Shown: positions 32,331 through 41,409 of the stretch, in pieces | How the letters are laid out: every line of letters starts with the position of its first letter | How positions within the stretch are numbered: the stretch's first letter is position 1 | Origin: Marmoricola_A sp963747525 | GTDB lineage: Bacteria > Actinomycetota > Actinomycetes > Propionibacteriales > Nocardioidaceae | Direction of reading: 5' to 3' | DNA: 64,000 nt | NCBI GenBank assembly: GCA_963747525.1 | Contig: CAVVFH010000008.1 | Span: 434,001 to 498,000, forward strand | The notes under the pieces: model-generated | Told to the model about the DNA's origin: nothing | Seen by the model: the letters and a program-made list of their open reading frames with translations, nothing else | The model's database searches: none | Position numbers and translations under genes: made by a program

Positions 32331-33736
32331 GCGTCCAGGGTGCCTGCGGTTGCTGAGTCGCTGCTGAAAGGCTCGTGGGAAGTCTCTGCGGCCGGCACCC
32401 AGAACCAGAAGGCCGCGCCGCCGTCCTCGGTGTTGCCCGCGCACACCGCGCCACCGTGCCGCTCCGCCGCCGCCCGGACGATGGACAGCCCGAGCCCCGA
32501 ACCGGGCATCGTCCGGGAGTCCGTCGACCGGTAGAACCGGTCGAACACGTGGGGCAGGTCCTCCTCCGCGATGCCGGAGCCCTGGTCGGCGACGTACAGG
32601 GTGCCGTCGCGCAGCGCCACGGTCACCACGCCGCCGGGCGGGCTCCACTTGACCGCGTTGTCGAGCAGGTTCGTCGCCGCGCGCTCGAGGGCGGCCGGCT
32701 CCCCGGTGACCTGCCACGGGTCGAGGTCGACGTCGAAGCGCAGGCCGGTGGCTCGGCGGCGGACCCGGTCCAACGCGTGCTCGACGACCTCGGCCAGGTC
32801 GACCGGCTCCAGCTGGGCGCGGATCGGCTCGTCGCGGGCCAGCTCGGTGAGGTCCCCGATGAGGGTGGTGAGCTCCTCGATCTGGAAGCGGACGTCGTCC
32901 ATCAGCTCGGCCCGGGCCTCCGGCGACAGACCGCCGCGGGCGTCGGCCTGGGTCAGCAGGTCCAGGTTGGTGCGCAGCGAGGTGAGCGGGGTCCGCAGCT
33001 CGTGACCCGCGTCCGCGACGAGCCGGCGCTGCCGGTCGCGGCTGCCGGCCAGAGCCGCCAGCATCCCGTTGAACGCCGCGGCCAGCCGGGCGACCTCGTC
33101 GTTGCCCTCGACCGCGATCGGCTCGAGCCGCTCGGTGCGGGCGATGTGCTCCACCGCGGAGGTGAGCCGGCGGACCGGGCGCAGGCCGCTGCGGGCCACC
33201 GCCCAGCCGGCGAGCCCGGCGCCGACCATGCCGAGCAACCCGAACAGGGTGAGCACGAAGCCGAGCCTGCCCAGCGCCTCGTGGGTCGGCTCCAGCGACT
33301 GGGCCAGGATCAGCGCGGTGCCGTCCTCGTTGCCGTGGACCGCGGCCACCCGGAAGGGGCCGGAGGGCGTGGTCTCGGTGCGCACGGAGTACTTCCGGTC
33401 CCCCTGGGCGACCTGCAGCTCCTGGTCGCCGAGCCGGATGACCGGCTCCTCGGGGTCCCGGTCGCTGTAGACGATCGACCCGTCGTCGTACAGCACCGCG
33501 ATGCGGACGTCGGCGGCGCCGAGCACCCACGAGGGCACGTCCCGGCGGGTGAGCTCGACCAGCGCGGCGGACTGGGAGGCGGCGCCGGCCCGGTTGAGCA
33601 GCGAGTGGTCGAGGGCCGCGATGAGCTGGTGCTGCACGGTGAGGTACGCCGCGGTGGCCACCAGCGCCACCGACAGCCCGACCGCCACCGTGGCCAGCAG
33701 CGCCACCCGGGCGGCGAGCGTCCCCCGGAACCTCAC
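32327..33736 (-). CDS. Sensor histidine kinase, MprB-like
   Basis: 469 aa. The first transmembrane helix is VALLATVAVGLSVALVATAA; an extracytoplasmic sensor follows (about residues 35-155), then a second helix (FVLTLFGLLGMVGAGLAGW) and HAMP. The phospho-acceptor His is in LVADAGHELRTPLTS (H-box), followed by NLLDNAVKWSPPGG (N-box) and GSGLGLSIV (G-box). It should sense envelope stress and phosphorylate the regulator encoded 25 bp upstream. GTG 33736 is the start; the ribosome site is weak. Confidence 0.88.
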   Translation of the reverse strand: MRFRGTLAARVALLATVAVGLSVALVATAAYLTVQHQLIAALDHSLLNRAGAASQSAALVELTRRDVPSWVLGAADVRIAVLYDDGSIVYSDRDPEEPVIRLGDQELQVAQGDRKYSVRTETTPSGPFRVAAVHGNEDGTALILAQSLEPTHEALGRLGFVLTLFGLLGMVGAGLAGWAVARSGLRPVRRLTSAVEHIARTERLEPIAVEGNDEVARLAAAFNGMLAALAGSRDRQRRLVADAGHELRTPLTSLRTNLDLLTQADARGGLSPEARAELMDDVRFQIEELTTLIGDLTELARDEPIRAQLEPVDLAEVVEHALDRVRRRATGLRFDVDLDPWQVTGEPAALERAATNLLDNAVKWSPPGGVVTVALRDGTLYVADQGSGIAEEDLPHVFDRFYRSTDSRTMPGSGLGLSIVRAAAERHGGAVCAGNTEDGGAAFWFWVPAAETSHEPFSSDSATAGTLDA

Positions 33737-33761
33737 GGCGACTCGCGGCGTCGTGGGTCGG

Positions 33762-34487
33762 TCATCCGGTCTCCTTGAGCACGTAGCCCACTCCGCGGAC
33801 GGTGTGGATCAGCCGGGGCTCGCCCTCCGCCTCGGTCTTGCGGCGGAGGTAGCCGACGTAGACCTCGAGGGAGTTCGCCGTCGTCGGGAAGTCGTAGCCC
33901 CACACCTCCTCGAGGATGAAGGACCGGTCGAGCACCCGCCGTGGCCGCCGCAGGAACATCTCGAGCAGCGCGAACTCGGTGCGGGTCAGGTCGATCGGCC
34001 GTCCGTCGCGGCGGACCTCGCGGGTCGCCGGGTTCAAGGTGAGGTCCGAGAAGGACAGCTCCTCCGCGGCGAGGTCGTCCCCCTCCCCGAGCTGGTGGTC
34101 CTGGGTGCGCCGCAGCAGCGCGCGCAGCCGCGCCAGCAGCTCCTCGAGCGCGAACGGCTTGGTCAGGTAGTCGTCGGCGCCCGCGTCCAGACCCTCGACC
34201 CGGTCGCCGACCGAGTCGCGCGCGGTGAGGACCAGGATCGGCAGGTCGTTGCCCGCCGCCCGCAGCGCCTTGGTGGTCTCGATCCCGTCCAGCCGCGGCA
34301 TCATCACGTCGATGACCACCGCATCGGGGGCCGACCCGGCGATCCGCGCCAGCGCCTCCGCGCCGTCGCCGGCGAGCGCCACGTCGTACCCGTTGAACTC
34401 GAGCGAACGGCGGAGGGAGTCGCGCACGGCCTGGTCGTCGTCGACGACGAGGACCCGCGGGCGGGGAGCATCGGGGTCGGCGTTCAC
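33762..34487 (-). CDS. OmpR-family response regulator, MprA-like
   Basis: 241 aa from GTG 34487 with GGAG just upstream; the frame continues to 35450 only as a shadow. Receiver domain 10-125: acidic pocket VVDDD (16-18), phosphorylated Asp60 in VVIDVMMPRLDG, Lys in DDYLTKPF. The winged helix at 145-240 ends in YVGYLRRKTEAEG and TVRGVGYVLKE. It is the transcriptional output of the membrane-stress system with the kinase and protease behind it. CTGAA words spaced 11 bp (34511 and 34522) precede the gene and may be part of an autoregulatory site. Confidence 0.88.
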   Translation of the reverse strand: MNADPDAPRPRVLVVDDDQAVRDSLRRSLEFNGYDVALAGDGAEALARIAGSAPDAVVIDVMMPRLDGIETTKALRAAGNDLPILVLTARDSVGDRVEGLDAGADDYLTKPFALEELLARLRALLRRTQDHQLGEGDDLAAEELSFSDLTLNPATREVRRDGRPIDLTRTEFALLEMFLRRPRRVLDRSFILEEVWGYDFPTTANSLEVYVGYLRRKTEAEGEPRLIHTVRGVGYVLKETG

Positions 34488-34580
34488 AGGCTCCAGGGTG
34501 CCACCGGCACCTGAACCCGGGCTGAAGGCGCGGGCCTCAAGCCTCTGGGCAATTCGCTCGAACGGGGTCACCATGCCGCC

Positions 34581-35804
34581 ATGCGCACCCCTCGGCTCCT
34601 CGTCGCCACTGCACTCCTCGCGTCCTCGGTCACCGCCGTCGTGGCCTCGTCCTCGTCCTCGGTCGCCGTCGCCTCGACCGAGGTGACGTGGTGCGACCCG
34701 GTGACGCCCACGCCGCCGTGCATCGCCTCGGCCACGCTCAACGGCACCGACCTCCACACGCTGGGCCCCACCTGGACGATCTCCGGACAGGCCTCCACGA
34801 TCAACGGCTCGCAGGAGGTCAGCATCGCCCTGATGCACGACGGGGACTACGAGCTGGGCGCCGGCTCGCTGGACGACGTCGTCGTGGTGAACCTGCGGAC
34901 CGGCGGTCTCGTGCCGCGGCTGGTCAGCGGCAAGGGCCGGGACACCTCCGTCGAGCGCGGTGGCTCCGGGTCGGCGCAGGAGGTCGCGGTCACCGGTACG
35001 CCGGTGGTCGTGAGCGGTCAGTGCGACCAGTCGGTGTGGCCGTGGGTCTGCCCGGAATGGACGGGGACCGACCCGGAGAACGACCGGGAGTGGGTGGGCA
35101 CGTTCGGCTTCGTGGTCTCCGACTACGGCGCCTGGACCGACGCCACCCAGCGGGAGGCGTTCTACGGGATGAACTACTTCACCAACGTCGCCGCCACCAG
35201 CGTCCCCCCGGAGATCGTGAACGACCCGACCACCGGCGCCGACATGCTGCTGGTGCGGCTCGCCAACCGGCACTACCGCTCGGACCTGACGACGGTCGTC
35301 CATGGCCACGGTGAGCTGCGCATCCCGAACGCCTTCCTCCGTGAGGTCTACGGCATCCCGAACCCGGCGCTGATGACCGGCAGCAGCCTCAGCCCCTCGC
35401 TGTCGGGTGGCGAGCCCGGCACGCTCACCTCCACCCAGGAGACGGGCCACCAGGCGATGCTGGTCACCTACGACAACGTGGAGTTCTCAGCCCGCAAGCT
35501 GCGGGTGCGGACGGGCACGATCACCCCGACCCGGCCGACGCAGGTCTCGGCGACCCGGACCGCCCGGCACCGCGGGTTCGTGGACTTCGACCCGGCGAAG
35601 GTCCGAGGCGCGAAGGTCACGAAGTACGTCGGCCGGTGCGTCGCGACGACGCGCGGCGACCACGTGGTCAGGGCGTCGTCGAAGAACATCGTGCGGTTCC
35701 GAGGCCTGCACAAGGGCACCGCGTACGACTGCAAGGTCCGGGCGAAGTCGAAGGCGGGCCCGAGCAAGTGGAGCAAGCCGGCGCGGATGCCGCGGCGGCC
35801 CTGA
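34581..35804 (+). CDS. Secreted protein of unknown function with C-terminal Ig/Fn3-like domain
   Basis: 407 aa. A signal peptide (RLLVATALLASSVTAVVASSS) is followed by a Cys-containing domain (WCDPVTPTPPC; CDQSVWPWVCPEW), a long beta-rich region and a C-terminal segment (about 310-407; RPTQVSATRTARHRGFVDFD to GTAYDCKVRAKSKAGPSKWS) that reads as a fibronectin-III-like domain. It is divergent from the mprA-like regulator by 94 bp, so it could belong to that stress regulon. No enzyme motif is visible. Confidence 0.7.
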   Translation: MRTPRLLVATALLASSVTAVVASSSSSVAVASTEVTWCDPVTPTPPCIASATLNGTDLHTLGPTWTISGQASTINGSQEVSIALMHDGDYELGAGSLDDVVVVNLRTGGLVPRLVSGKGRDTSVERGGSGSAQEVAVTGTPVVVSGQCDQSVWPWVCPEWTGTDPENDREWVGTFGFVVSDYGAWTDATQREAFYGMNYFTNVAATSVPPEIVNDPTTGADMLLVRLANRHYRSDLTTVVHGHGELRIPNAFLREVYGIPNPALMTGSSLSPSLSGGEPGTLTSTQETGHQAMLVTYDNVEFSARKLRVRTGTITPTRPTQVSATRTARHRGFVDFDPAKVRGAKVTKYVGRCVATTRGDHVVRASSKNIVRFRGLHKGTAYDCKVRAKSKAGPSKWSKPARMPRRP

Positions 35805-35813
35805 CCGGGGGGC

Positions 35814-36329
35814 TCAGACGACCTGCGCGAGCCGGCGCACGATCTCGGCGGACGTGCGCCGGATGATGCCGAGGACGCGCTCGAACCCGTCGTCGTCGCC
35901 GTAGTAGGGGTCGGGCACGTCCCGGTCGTCGGGGTCCGCGAGCGGGTCGAGGTCGCGGAACATCAGCACCCGCCCGCCCGTGCCGTCCCCCACATCGGCG
36001 CGGTTGGCGGCGTCCATCGCGAGGAGCACGTCGCAGACCTCGTGCCACGACGGGTCGAACTGCTGGGCCCGGTGCTGCGACGCGTCGTACCCGTGCGCGG
36101 TCAGCGTCGCGGCCGCGCGCCGGTCCATCGGCTCGCCCACGTGCCAGTCCCCGGTGCCGGAGCTGACCACCTCGACACGGTCGCCGAGGCCGGACTCCTC
36201 CACGAGCGAGCGCAGCACCACCTCGGCCATCGGTGACCGGCAGATGTTGCCCAGGCACACGAGACCGATGCGGTAGCGGCCCGGCCCCCGGGGCGCGGGG
36301 AGGTCGGCGGACGCCGACTGCGACGGCAC
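35814..36329 (-). CDS. Low molecular weight protein-tyrosine phosphatase
   Basis: 171 aa. The P-loop C-x5-R-S is Cys25-Leu-Gly-Asn-Ile-Cys-Arg31-Ser32 (VCLGNICRSPMAE). The general-acid Asp is in DRDVPDPYYGDD near residue 140. It hydrolyses phosphotyrosine; mycobacterial PtpA is a homologue type. An 18-residue disordered start precedes the core, so an internal start is possible. It begins 3 nt after the stop of the small membrane protein gene, so the two are co-transcribed. Confidence 0.9.
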   Translation of the reverse strand: MPSQSASADLPAPRGPGRYRIGLVCLGNICRSPMAEVVLRSLVEESGLGDRVEVVSSGTGDWHVGEPMDRRAAATLTAHGYDASQHRAQQFDPSWHEVCDVLLAMDAANRADVGDGTGGRVLMFRDLDPLADPDDRDVPDPYYGDDDGFERVLGIIRRTSAEIVRRLAQVV

Positions 36330-36332
36330 CGG

Positions 36333-36704
36333 TCAGTCGTCCTCGAGGATGCCGCTGAGGACGGCGGTCACGACCGAGATCACGATCGCGCCGAAGACGG
36401 TCGTCCAGAAGCCTTCGACCTGGAAGCCGAGGTCGAGGCGCTGCGCGATCTCGCTCGTCAGCCACAGCATCGCGGCGTTGATGAGCAGCAGCAGCAGACC
36501 CAGCGTGAGGATGATGAACGGCAAGGACAGCAGCTTCACGACGGGCGCGATGATCGCGTTGACGAGCCCGAAGATGACGGCCACCGCGAGCAGGGTGAGC
36601 GCCTGGTCGGAGGTGTCGTTGCCGGTGACCTCGATGCCGTCGAACAGCCACGCGGCAGCGGCCAGCGCCAGCGCGCTGACGAGGAGCCTGAGAAGGAAGT
36701 TCAC
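36333..36704 (-). CDS. Phage-holin-family (YvlD-like) small membrane protein
   Basis: 123 aa with four hydrophobic helices (LLVSALALAAAAWLFDGI, TLLAVAVIFGLVNAIIAPVV, LSLPFIILTLGLLLLLINAA, VFGAIVISVVTAVLSGIL). The N-A-I-I-A-P motif and the overall pattern are typical of the phage_holin_4_2/YvlD membrane family, which is chromosomal and not evidence for a prophage. GTG 36704 aligns with the family's usual M-N-F-L-L-R-x-L beginning; the frame continues to 36899. Function unknown. Confidence 0.8.
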   Translation of the reverse strand: MNFLLRLLVSALALAAAAWLFDGIEVTGNDTSDQALTLLAVAVIFGLVNAIIAPVVKLLSLPFIILTLGLLLLLINAAMLWLTSEIAQRLDLGFQVEGFWTTVFGAIVISVVTAVLSGILEDD

Positions 36705-36967
36705 GGTGCCGATCTTGCCACCACGGACCGTTCGGCGGGAGCGGGGCCGTGGTGCTGCTGCTCGGCGTGCCTCCGTGCACGCCGCGCGGCATCTGTGCCA
36801 GCGTGTCCAGGTTTGGCCTAGTTCACCTGGGTCATGCCGGGCACCCGCCAGGCCGATGGTTTCGTCCGGTTTTCCCGAATACCGTGGCGACGGAAACACC
36901 GCCGGGGACCGGGGGTGGGGGCCCAGGAGGCCGCGCAGACCACAACGCTCTTTGGGAGGGGGCGTCG

Positions 36968-36973
36968 TAGCCT
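36968..36973 (+). promoter_or_regulatory. -10 box of the hisC-like gene (leaderless)
   Basis: TAGCCT ends 6 nt before GTG 36980. A GGGAGGGGG run lies 18-25 nt upstream of the start, too far for ribosome binding, so a leaderless message is likelier. Confidence 0.45.
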
Positions 36974-36979
36974 ACGGAC

Positions 36980-38104
36980 GTGACTCCGAGCCCCGCCCCC
37001 GGACCGACCGCCGGCTCGCCGGCCTCCACGGGGGGCCCGAGGCCGCGCGCCGCCCTCGCCGACGTCCCGGCCTACGTGGCCGGACGCCCGCCGGCGCTGC
37101 GCGACGACCGACCGTCGTACAAGCTCTCCTCGAACGAGAACCCCTACCCACCGCTGCCGGGCGTGCTGGAGGCCGTGGAGAGGGCTGCCGCCTCGCTCAA
37201 CCGCTACCCGGACATGGGCAACGTCGCGCTCTACGAGGCGCTCGCCGCACGGCTCGACGTCCCGACCACCGACCTGGCCGTCGGGACGGGCTCGGTCGCG
37301 CTGCTCTACCACCTGGTCCAGGCCTTCTGCGAGCCCGGAGACGAGGTCGTGTACGCCTGGCGCTCCTTCGAGGCCTACCCGATCGCCACCGCCGTCTGCG
37401 GCGCCCGGGCGGTCCAGGTCCCGCTGACCGCGGACGGCCGGCACGACCTCCCCGCGATGGCCGCCGCGGTCACCGACCGGACCCGGGTGGTGCTGGTGTG
37501 CACGCCGAACAACCCGACCGGCCCGGCGGTCGGCCGCCGCGAGCTGGAGGACCTGGTCGCCGCGATCCCCAGCGACGTCGTCGTCGTGGTCGACGAGGCC
37601 TACCGCGAGTTCGTGCGCATCGACGACCCGGTGGACGCGGTGACGCTGTACCGCGACCGGCCCAACGTCGTGGTGCTGCGCACCTTCGCCAAGGCCTACG
37701 GGCTCGCGGGTCTGCGGGTCGGCTACCTGGTCGGCCCGCCGGAGGTGGCGGCGGCGGTGCGCGCCTGCTCGCTGCCGTTCGGCGTCTCCTCAGTGGCGCA
37801 GGCGGCAGCCGTGGCGGCGCTGTCGTGCGAGGACGCCCTGCTGGAGCGGGTGGAGTCCATCGTGGTCGAGCGCGGCCGGGTGGTCGAGGCGCTCCGCGAC
37901 CAGGGCTGGTCGGTGCCCGACGCCCAGGGCAACTTCGTCTGGCTGCCGCTGGGCGAGGACACTCCACGGTTCGCCGCCGCGGCCGAGGCCGAGGGCATCA
38001 TGGTGCGCCCCTACGCCACCGACGGCGTCCGGGTCACGATCGGCGAGCCCGCCGGCAACGACGTCTTCCTCTCCGTCGCCGACGCCTTCACCCCCAAACC
38101 CTGA
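36980..38104 (+). CDS. Histidinol-phosphate/aromatic aminotransferase (HisC-like, class I PLP)
   Basis: 374 aa. Fold-type I aminotransferase: YKLSSNENPYPPLPGV (substrate-binding start), NNPTGPA, VVVDEAYREF with the PLP-binding Asp and Tyr, and TFAKAYGLAGLRVGYL with Lys238 as the PLP lysine. Actinobacterial members outside the his operon (HisC2/Pat) often transaminate aromatic amino acids; no his genes are adjacent here, so an aromatic aminotransferase role is as likely as histidine biosynthesis. Monocistronic. Confidence 0.82.
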   Translation: MTPSPAPGPTAGSPASTGGPRPRAALADVPAYVAGRPPALRDDRPSYKLSSNENPYPPLPGVLEAVERAAASLNRYPDMGNVALYEALAARLDVPTTDLAVGTGSVALLYHLVQAFCEPGDEVVYAWRSFEAYPIATAVCGARAVQVPLTADGRHDLPAMAAAVTDRTRVVLVCTPNNPTGPAVGRRELEDLVAAIPSDVVVVVDEAYREFVRIDDPVDAVTLYRDRPNVVVLRTFAKAYGLAGLRVGYLVGPPEVAAAVRACSLPFGVSSVAQAAAVAALSCEDALLERVESIVVERGRVVEALRDQGWSVPDAQGNFVWLPLGEDTPRFAAAAEAEGIMVRPYATDGVRVTIGEPAGNDVFLSVADAFTPKP

Positions 38105-38146
38105 CGCTTGCGAAGTGCCGGGCGCCGGGAGGGTCGACTCGCCGGC

Positions 38147-38944
38147 TCAGCGCGGGAACGCGCCGTGCCGGCCGTCGCCGGAGGTGAACCGCGCCGCACC
38201 CGCCTCGGCGTCGGCGGCCAGCGACACCAGCCCGTGCCCGAGCTCGGCGGCCAGCGCGGCCTCCTCGGACATCCCCTCCTGCCCGAGCAGCGACAACCGG
38301 TCGCGCCGCATCGTGGTCGAGGGGAAGCGGGTCAGCGACAGCGCCAGCTCCTCGGCCGCCCGGCGCGCCGTTCCGGGCGGTACGACGCGGGAGGCCAGCC
38401 CGATCCGCAGCGCCTCCTCGGCCTCCACCGGGCGACCGGTCAGCACCAGGTCCATGGCCACGCCGCGACCGACGAGCCGAGGCAGCCGGACCGTGCCGCC
38501 GTCGACGAGCGGAACCCCCCAGCGCCGGCAGAACACCCCGAAGGTGGCGTCCGCGGCCACCACGCGCAGGTCGCACCACAGCGCCAGCTCCAGCCCCCCG
38601 GCGACCGCGTAGCCCTCCACCGCGGCGATCACCGGCTTGCCGAGCCGCATCCGCGTCGGGCCCATCGGTCCGTCGCCGTCCCGCTCGACGCGGTTCATGG
38701 TCGGCGTACCGACGGTGGTGAGGTCGGCACCGGAGCAGAAGGTGCCGCCGGCACCCCAGAGGACGGCGACCTCGGCGGAGTCGTCGGTGTCGAAGGCGCG
38801 GAAGGCGTCCGCGAGCAGCGCCGCGGTGGGCCCGTCGACCGCGTTGCGCCGGTCGGGTCGGGCGAGCACCACGGTCGTCACCGGGCCGTGCTTCTCGACC
38901 CGCACGGCCGGGGGGCCCGACGGGGCGGGCGCAGGAGGAGTCAT
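38147..38944 (-). CDS. Enoyl-CoA hydratase/isomerase family protein
   Basis: 265 aa from ATG 38944. Crotonase fold: RPDRRNAVDGPTAALL, GTFCSGADLTTVG (oxyanion), KPVIAAVEGYAVAGGLELAL with the second oxyanion glycine, and FCRRWGVPLVDGGTVRL. The Asp/Gly after WGVPLVDGG replaces the usual catalytic Glu region, so activity may be hydratase-like or different. The -10 box TAGCCT (minus strand) is 7 nt upstream, predicting a leaderless message. A longer frame to 39121 is not supported. It is convergent with the hisC-like gene. Confidence 0.85.
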   Translation of the reverse strand: MTPPAPAPSGPPAVRVEKHGPVTTVVLARPDRRNAVDGPTAALLADAFRAFDTDDSAEVAVLWGAGGTFCSGADLTTVGTPTMNRVERDGDGPMGPTRMRLGKPVIAAVEGYAVAGGLELALWCDLRVVAADATFGVFCRRWGVPLVDGGTVRLPRLVGRGVAMDLVLTGRPVEAEEALRIGLASRVVPPGTARRAAEELALSLTRFPSTTMRRDRLSLLGQEGMSEEAALAAELGHGLVSLAADAEAGAARFTSGDGRHGAFPR

Positions 38945-38951
38945 GCAGCGG

Positions 38952-38957
38952 AGGCTA
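38952..38957 (-). promoter_or_regulatory. -10 box of the enoyl-CoA hydratase gene (leaderless)
   Basis: TAGCCT on the minus strand lies 7 nt before ATG 38944. Confidence 0.4.
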
Positions 38958-39171
38958 ACGAGGCTCTCGCGAGGCGTCCTCCCGAGAGGCGGGTCAACTC
39001 GCGGAAGACCGCCCCGGACCGGTACCTTGGACCTGCCGGCGCTGTGGTGCCGGTCACACGCCGTTGGACCTGGGAGCGCCCACCCCTTGCACGCCCGCGT
39101 CCGTCGGTGAGCTCCAACCACCAGCCGGTCCCGGAGACCCCGGAGGCCGACGAAACCGAGGAGTGCCAGAG

Positions 39172-40416
39172 GTGAGCCCAGACGTGAGTGATGTGTCCGT
39201 GAAGCGGGACGTCATCGGCAGCGACTTCGGTCCCCAGCTCGTGCAGGGACCCGCGGACGCCGACGGCGGACCGGAGCTGGTCCAGCTCCTGACTCCGGAG
39301 GGCGAGCGTGTCGAGCACCCCTCGTTCTCCTTCGGTGACGGTCTGTCGGCCGACGAGGAGGCCGAGCAGATCCGCGGTTTCTACCGCGACATGGTGCTCA
39401 CGCGGCGCATCGACGTCGAGGCGACCGCGCTGCAGCGGCACGGCGAGCTGGGCATCTGGGCGCAGCTGCTCGGTCAGGAGGCGGCGCAGATCGGCTCGGG
39501 CCGCGCACTCCGGACGCAGGACTACGTCTTCCCGACCTACCGCGAGCACGGGGTGGCCTGGTGCCGCGGCGTGGACCCCCTGCAGCTGCTCGGCCTGTTC
39601 CGCGGCGTGGACCAGGGGTCCTGGGATCCGCGGGAGAACAACTTCGGGCTCTACACCATCGTCATCGGGGCGCAGACCCTGCACGCCACCGGCTACGCCA
39701 TGGGCGTGCAGCGGGACGGCGCGGTCGGCACCGGCGACCCGGACCGCGACGCCGCGGTGGTGGCGTACTTCGGCGACGGCGCTTCTAGTCAAGGTGATGT
39801 GAACGAGTCGTTCATCTTCGCCGCGTCGTACAACTCTCCGGTGGTGTTCTTCTGCCAGAACAACCAGTGGGCGATCTCCGAGCCGATCGAGCGCCAGACC
39901 CGGATCCCGCTCTACCAGAGGGCTCTCGGGTTCGGCTTCCCCGGCGTCCGCGTCGACGGCAACGACGTCCTCGCGACGTACGCCGTCACCCAGGCGGCGC
40001 TGCAGCGTGCCCGGGACGGGCAGGGGCCCACGTTCGTCGAGGCGTACACCTACAGGATGGGCGCGCACACGACGACCGACGACCCGACGCGCTACCGGCT
40101 CTCCTCCGACGTGGAGCACTGGAAGCTCAAGGATCCCATCGAGCGGGTCCGGGTCTACCTGCGTCGCAACGGGCTGATCGACCGCGACTTCGTGGACGCG
40201 GTCGAGGCGGAGGCCGAAGAGCTCGGCGAGCGTCTGCGTGACGGCTGTCGGTCGATGCCCGACCCGCACATCCTCGAGGTGTTCGACCACGTGTACGCCG
40301 AGCAGACCGAGGAGCTGACGAACCAGAAGGCCGGCTACGCCGCCTACCTGGACACGTTCGAGCCGGAGGGGGAGGACGCGTCGAGCGCCGTCGAGCCGGA
40401 GGGGGCAGCACGATGA
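39172..40416 (+). CDS. bkdA: Branched-chain 2-oxoacid dehydrogenase E1 alpha subunit
   Basis: 414 aa, GTG 39172 with GAGGAG 8 nt upstream. The thiamine-diphosphate motif is FGDGASSQGDVNESFIFAA...FCQNNQWAIS, and the phosphorylation-loop region is YRMGAHTTTDDPTRYR. It decarboxylates branched-chain 2-oxoacids (or pyruvate) with ThDP. The E1 beta and E2 genes follow directly, as in mycobacterial Rv2497c-Rv2495c (bkdABC). The product acyl-CoAs are substrates for acyl-CoA pathways such as the operon at 9974-20063. Substrate choice between pyruvate and branched-chain acids is inferred from gene order. Confidence 0.85.
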   Translation: MSPDVSDVSVKRDVIGSDFGPQLVQGPADADGGPELVQLLTPEGERVEHPSFSFGDGLSADEEAEQIRGFYRDMVLTRRIDVEATALQRHGELGIWAQLLGQEAAQIGSGRALRTQDYVFPTYREHGVAWCRGVDPLQLLGLFRGVDQGSWDPRENNFGLYTIVIGAQTLHATGYAMGVQRDGAVGTGDPDRDAAVVAYFGDGASSQGDVNESFIFAASYNSPVVFFCQNNQWAISEPIERQTRIPLYQRALGFGFPGVRVDGNDVLATYAVTQAALQRARDGQGPTFVEAYTYRMGAHTTTDDPTRYRLSSDVEHWKLKDPIERVRVYLRRNGLIDRDFVDAVEAEAEELGERLRDGCRSMPDPHILEVFDHVYAEQTEELTNQKAGYAAYLDTFEPEGEDASSAVEPEGAAR

Positions 40417-41390
40417 CCAAGATGACCCTGGCCAAGGCCCTCAACGCCGGCCTGCGTCGCGCCATGGAGGACGACCCCAAGGTCCTGGTGATGGGAGAGG
40501 ACGTCGGCAAGCTCGGCGGCGTCTTCAGGATCACCGACAGCCTGCAGAAGGACTTCGGCGAGGACCGGGTCATCGACTCGCCGCTCGCCGAGTCCGGGAT
40601 CATCGGCACCGCGGTCGGGCTCGCCATGCGCGGCTTCCGGCCGGTCTGCGAGATCCAGTTCGACGGTTTCGTCTACCCGGCGTACGACCAGATCGTGTCG
40701 CAGGTCGCCAAGCTGCACTTCCGCAGCCAGGGCAAGGTGCCGATGCCGATGGTGATCCGGATCCCCTTCGGCGGCGGCATCGGCGCGGTCGAGCACCACA
40801 GCGAGTCGCCGGAGGCGCAGTTCGCGCACACGCCGGGGCTCAAGGTGGTGGCCTGCTCCAACCCGGTCGACGGCTACTGGATGATCCAGCAGGCCATCGC
40901 CTGCGACGACCCGGTGATCTTCCTCGAGCCGAAGCGGCAGTACCACGCCGACAAGGTCGAGATCGACGAGTCGGCGACCCCCGACCCCCTGTACGCCTCC
41001 CGGGTGGTGCGGGCCGGCGACGACCTGACCCTGCTCTCCTACGGTCCGATGGTGAAGGTCTGCCTGGCGTCAGCCGAGGCAGCGGCGGCCGAGGGGCGGA
41101 GCGTGGAGGTCATCGACCTGCGCACCCTGTCGCCTCTCGACATGGGGCCGGTCGTCGACTCCGTACGGCGCACCGGGCGGGCCGTGGTCGCCCACGAGGC
41201 GCACACCAACCTGGGGCTCGGCGCCGAGGTGGCCGCGCGGATCACCGAGGAGTGCTTCTACTCCCTCGAGGCGCCCGTGCTGCGCGTGGGTGGCTTCGAC
41301 ACCCCCTACCCGCCGGCGCGGGTGGAGGAGGAGTGGCTGCCGGACCTCGACCGGGTCCTGGACGCCGTCGACCGTACGTTCGCTTTCTGA
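40413..41390 (+). CDS. bkdB: Branched-chain 2-oxoacid dehydrogenase E1 beta subunit
   Basis: 325 aa, ATGA overlap with E1 alpha. Transketolase-like pyrimidine domain (KVLVMGEDVGKLGGVFRIT, DSPLAESGIIGTAVGLAMRG, EIQFDGFVYPAYDQI) and transketolase C-terminal domain (LSYGPMVKVCLASAEAAA, VEVIDLRTLSPLD). The Glu of GEDVG activates ThDP. It forms the E1 heterotetramer with the upstream product. The E2 gene begins 19 bp later. Confidence 0.9.
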   Translation: MTKMTLAKALNAGLRRAMEDDPKVLVMGEDVGKLGGVFRITDSLQKDFGEDRVIDSPLAESGIIGTAVGLAMRGFRPVCEIQFDGFVYPAYDQIVSQVAKLHFRSQGKVPMPMVIRIPFGGGIGAVEHHSESPEAQFAHTPGLKVVACSNPVDGYWMIQQAIACDDPVIFLEPKRQYHADKVEIDESATPDPLYASRVVRAGDDLTLLSYGPMVKVCLASAEAAAAEGRSVEVIDLRTLSPLDMGPVVDSVRRTGRAVVAHEAHTNLGLGAEVAARITEECFYSLEAPVLRVGGFDTPYPPARVEEEWLPDLDRVLDAVDRTFAF

Positions 41391-41409
41391 GCCGGCTGAG
41401 AGGGCTGTT

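Noticed and set aside
36333..36704. Prophage remnant because of a holin-family protein
   Set aside because: The YvlD/phage_holin_4_2 family is a common chromosomal membrane protein; no other phage gene is present.
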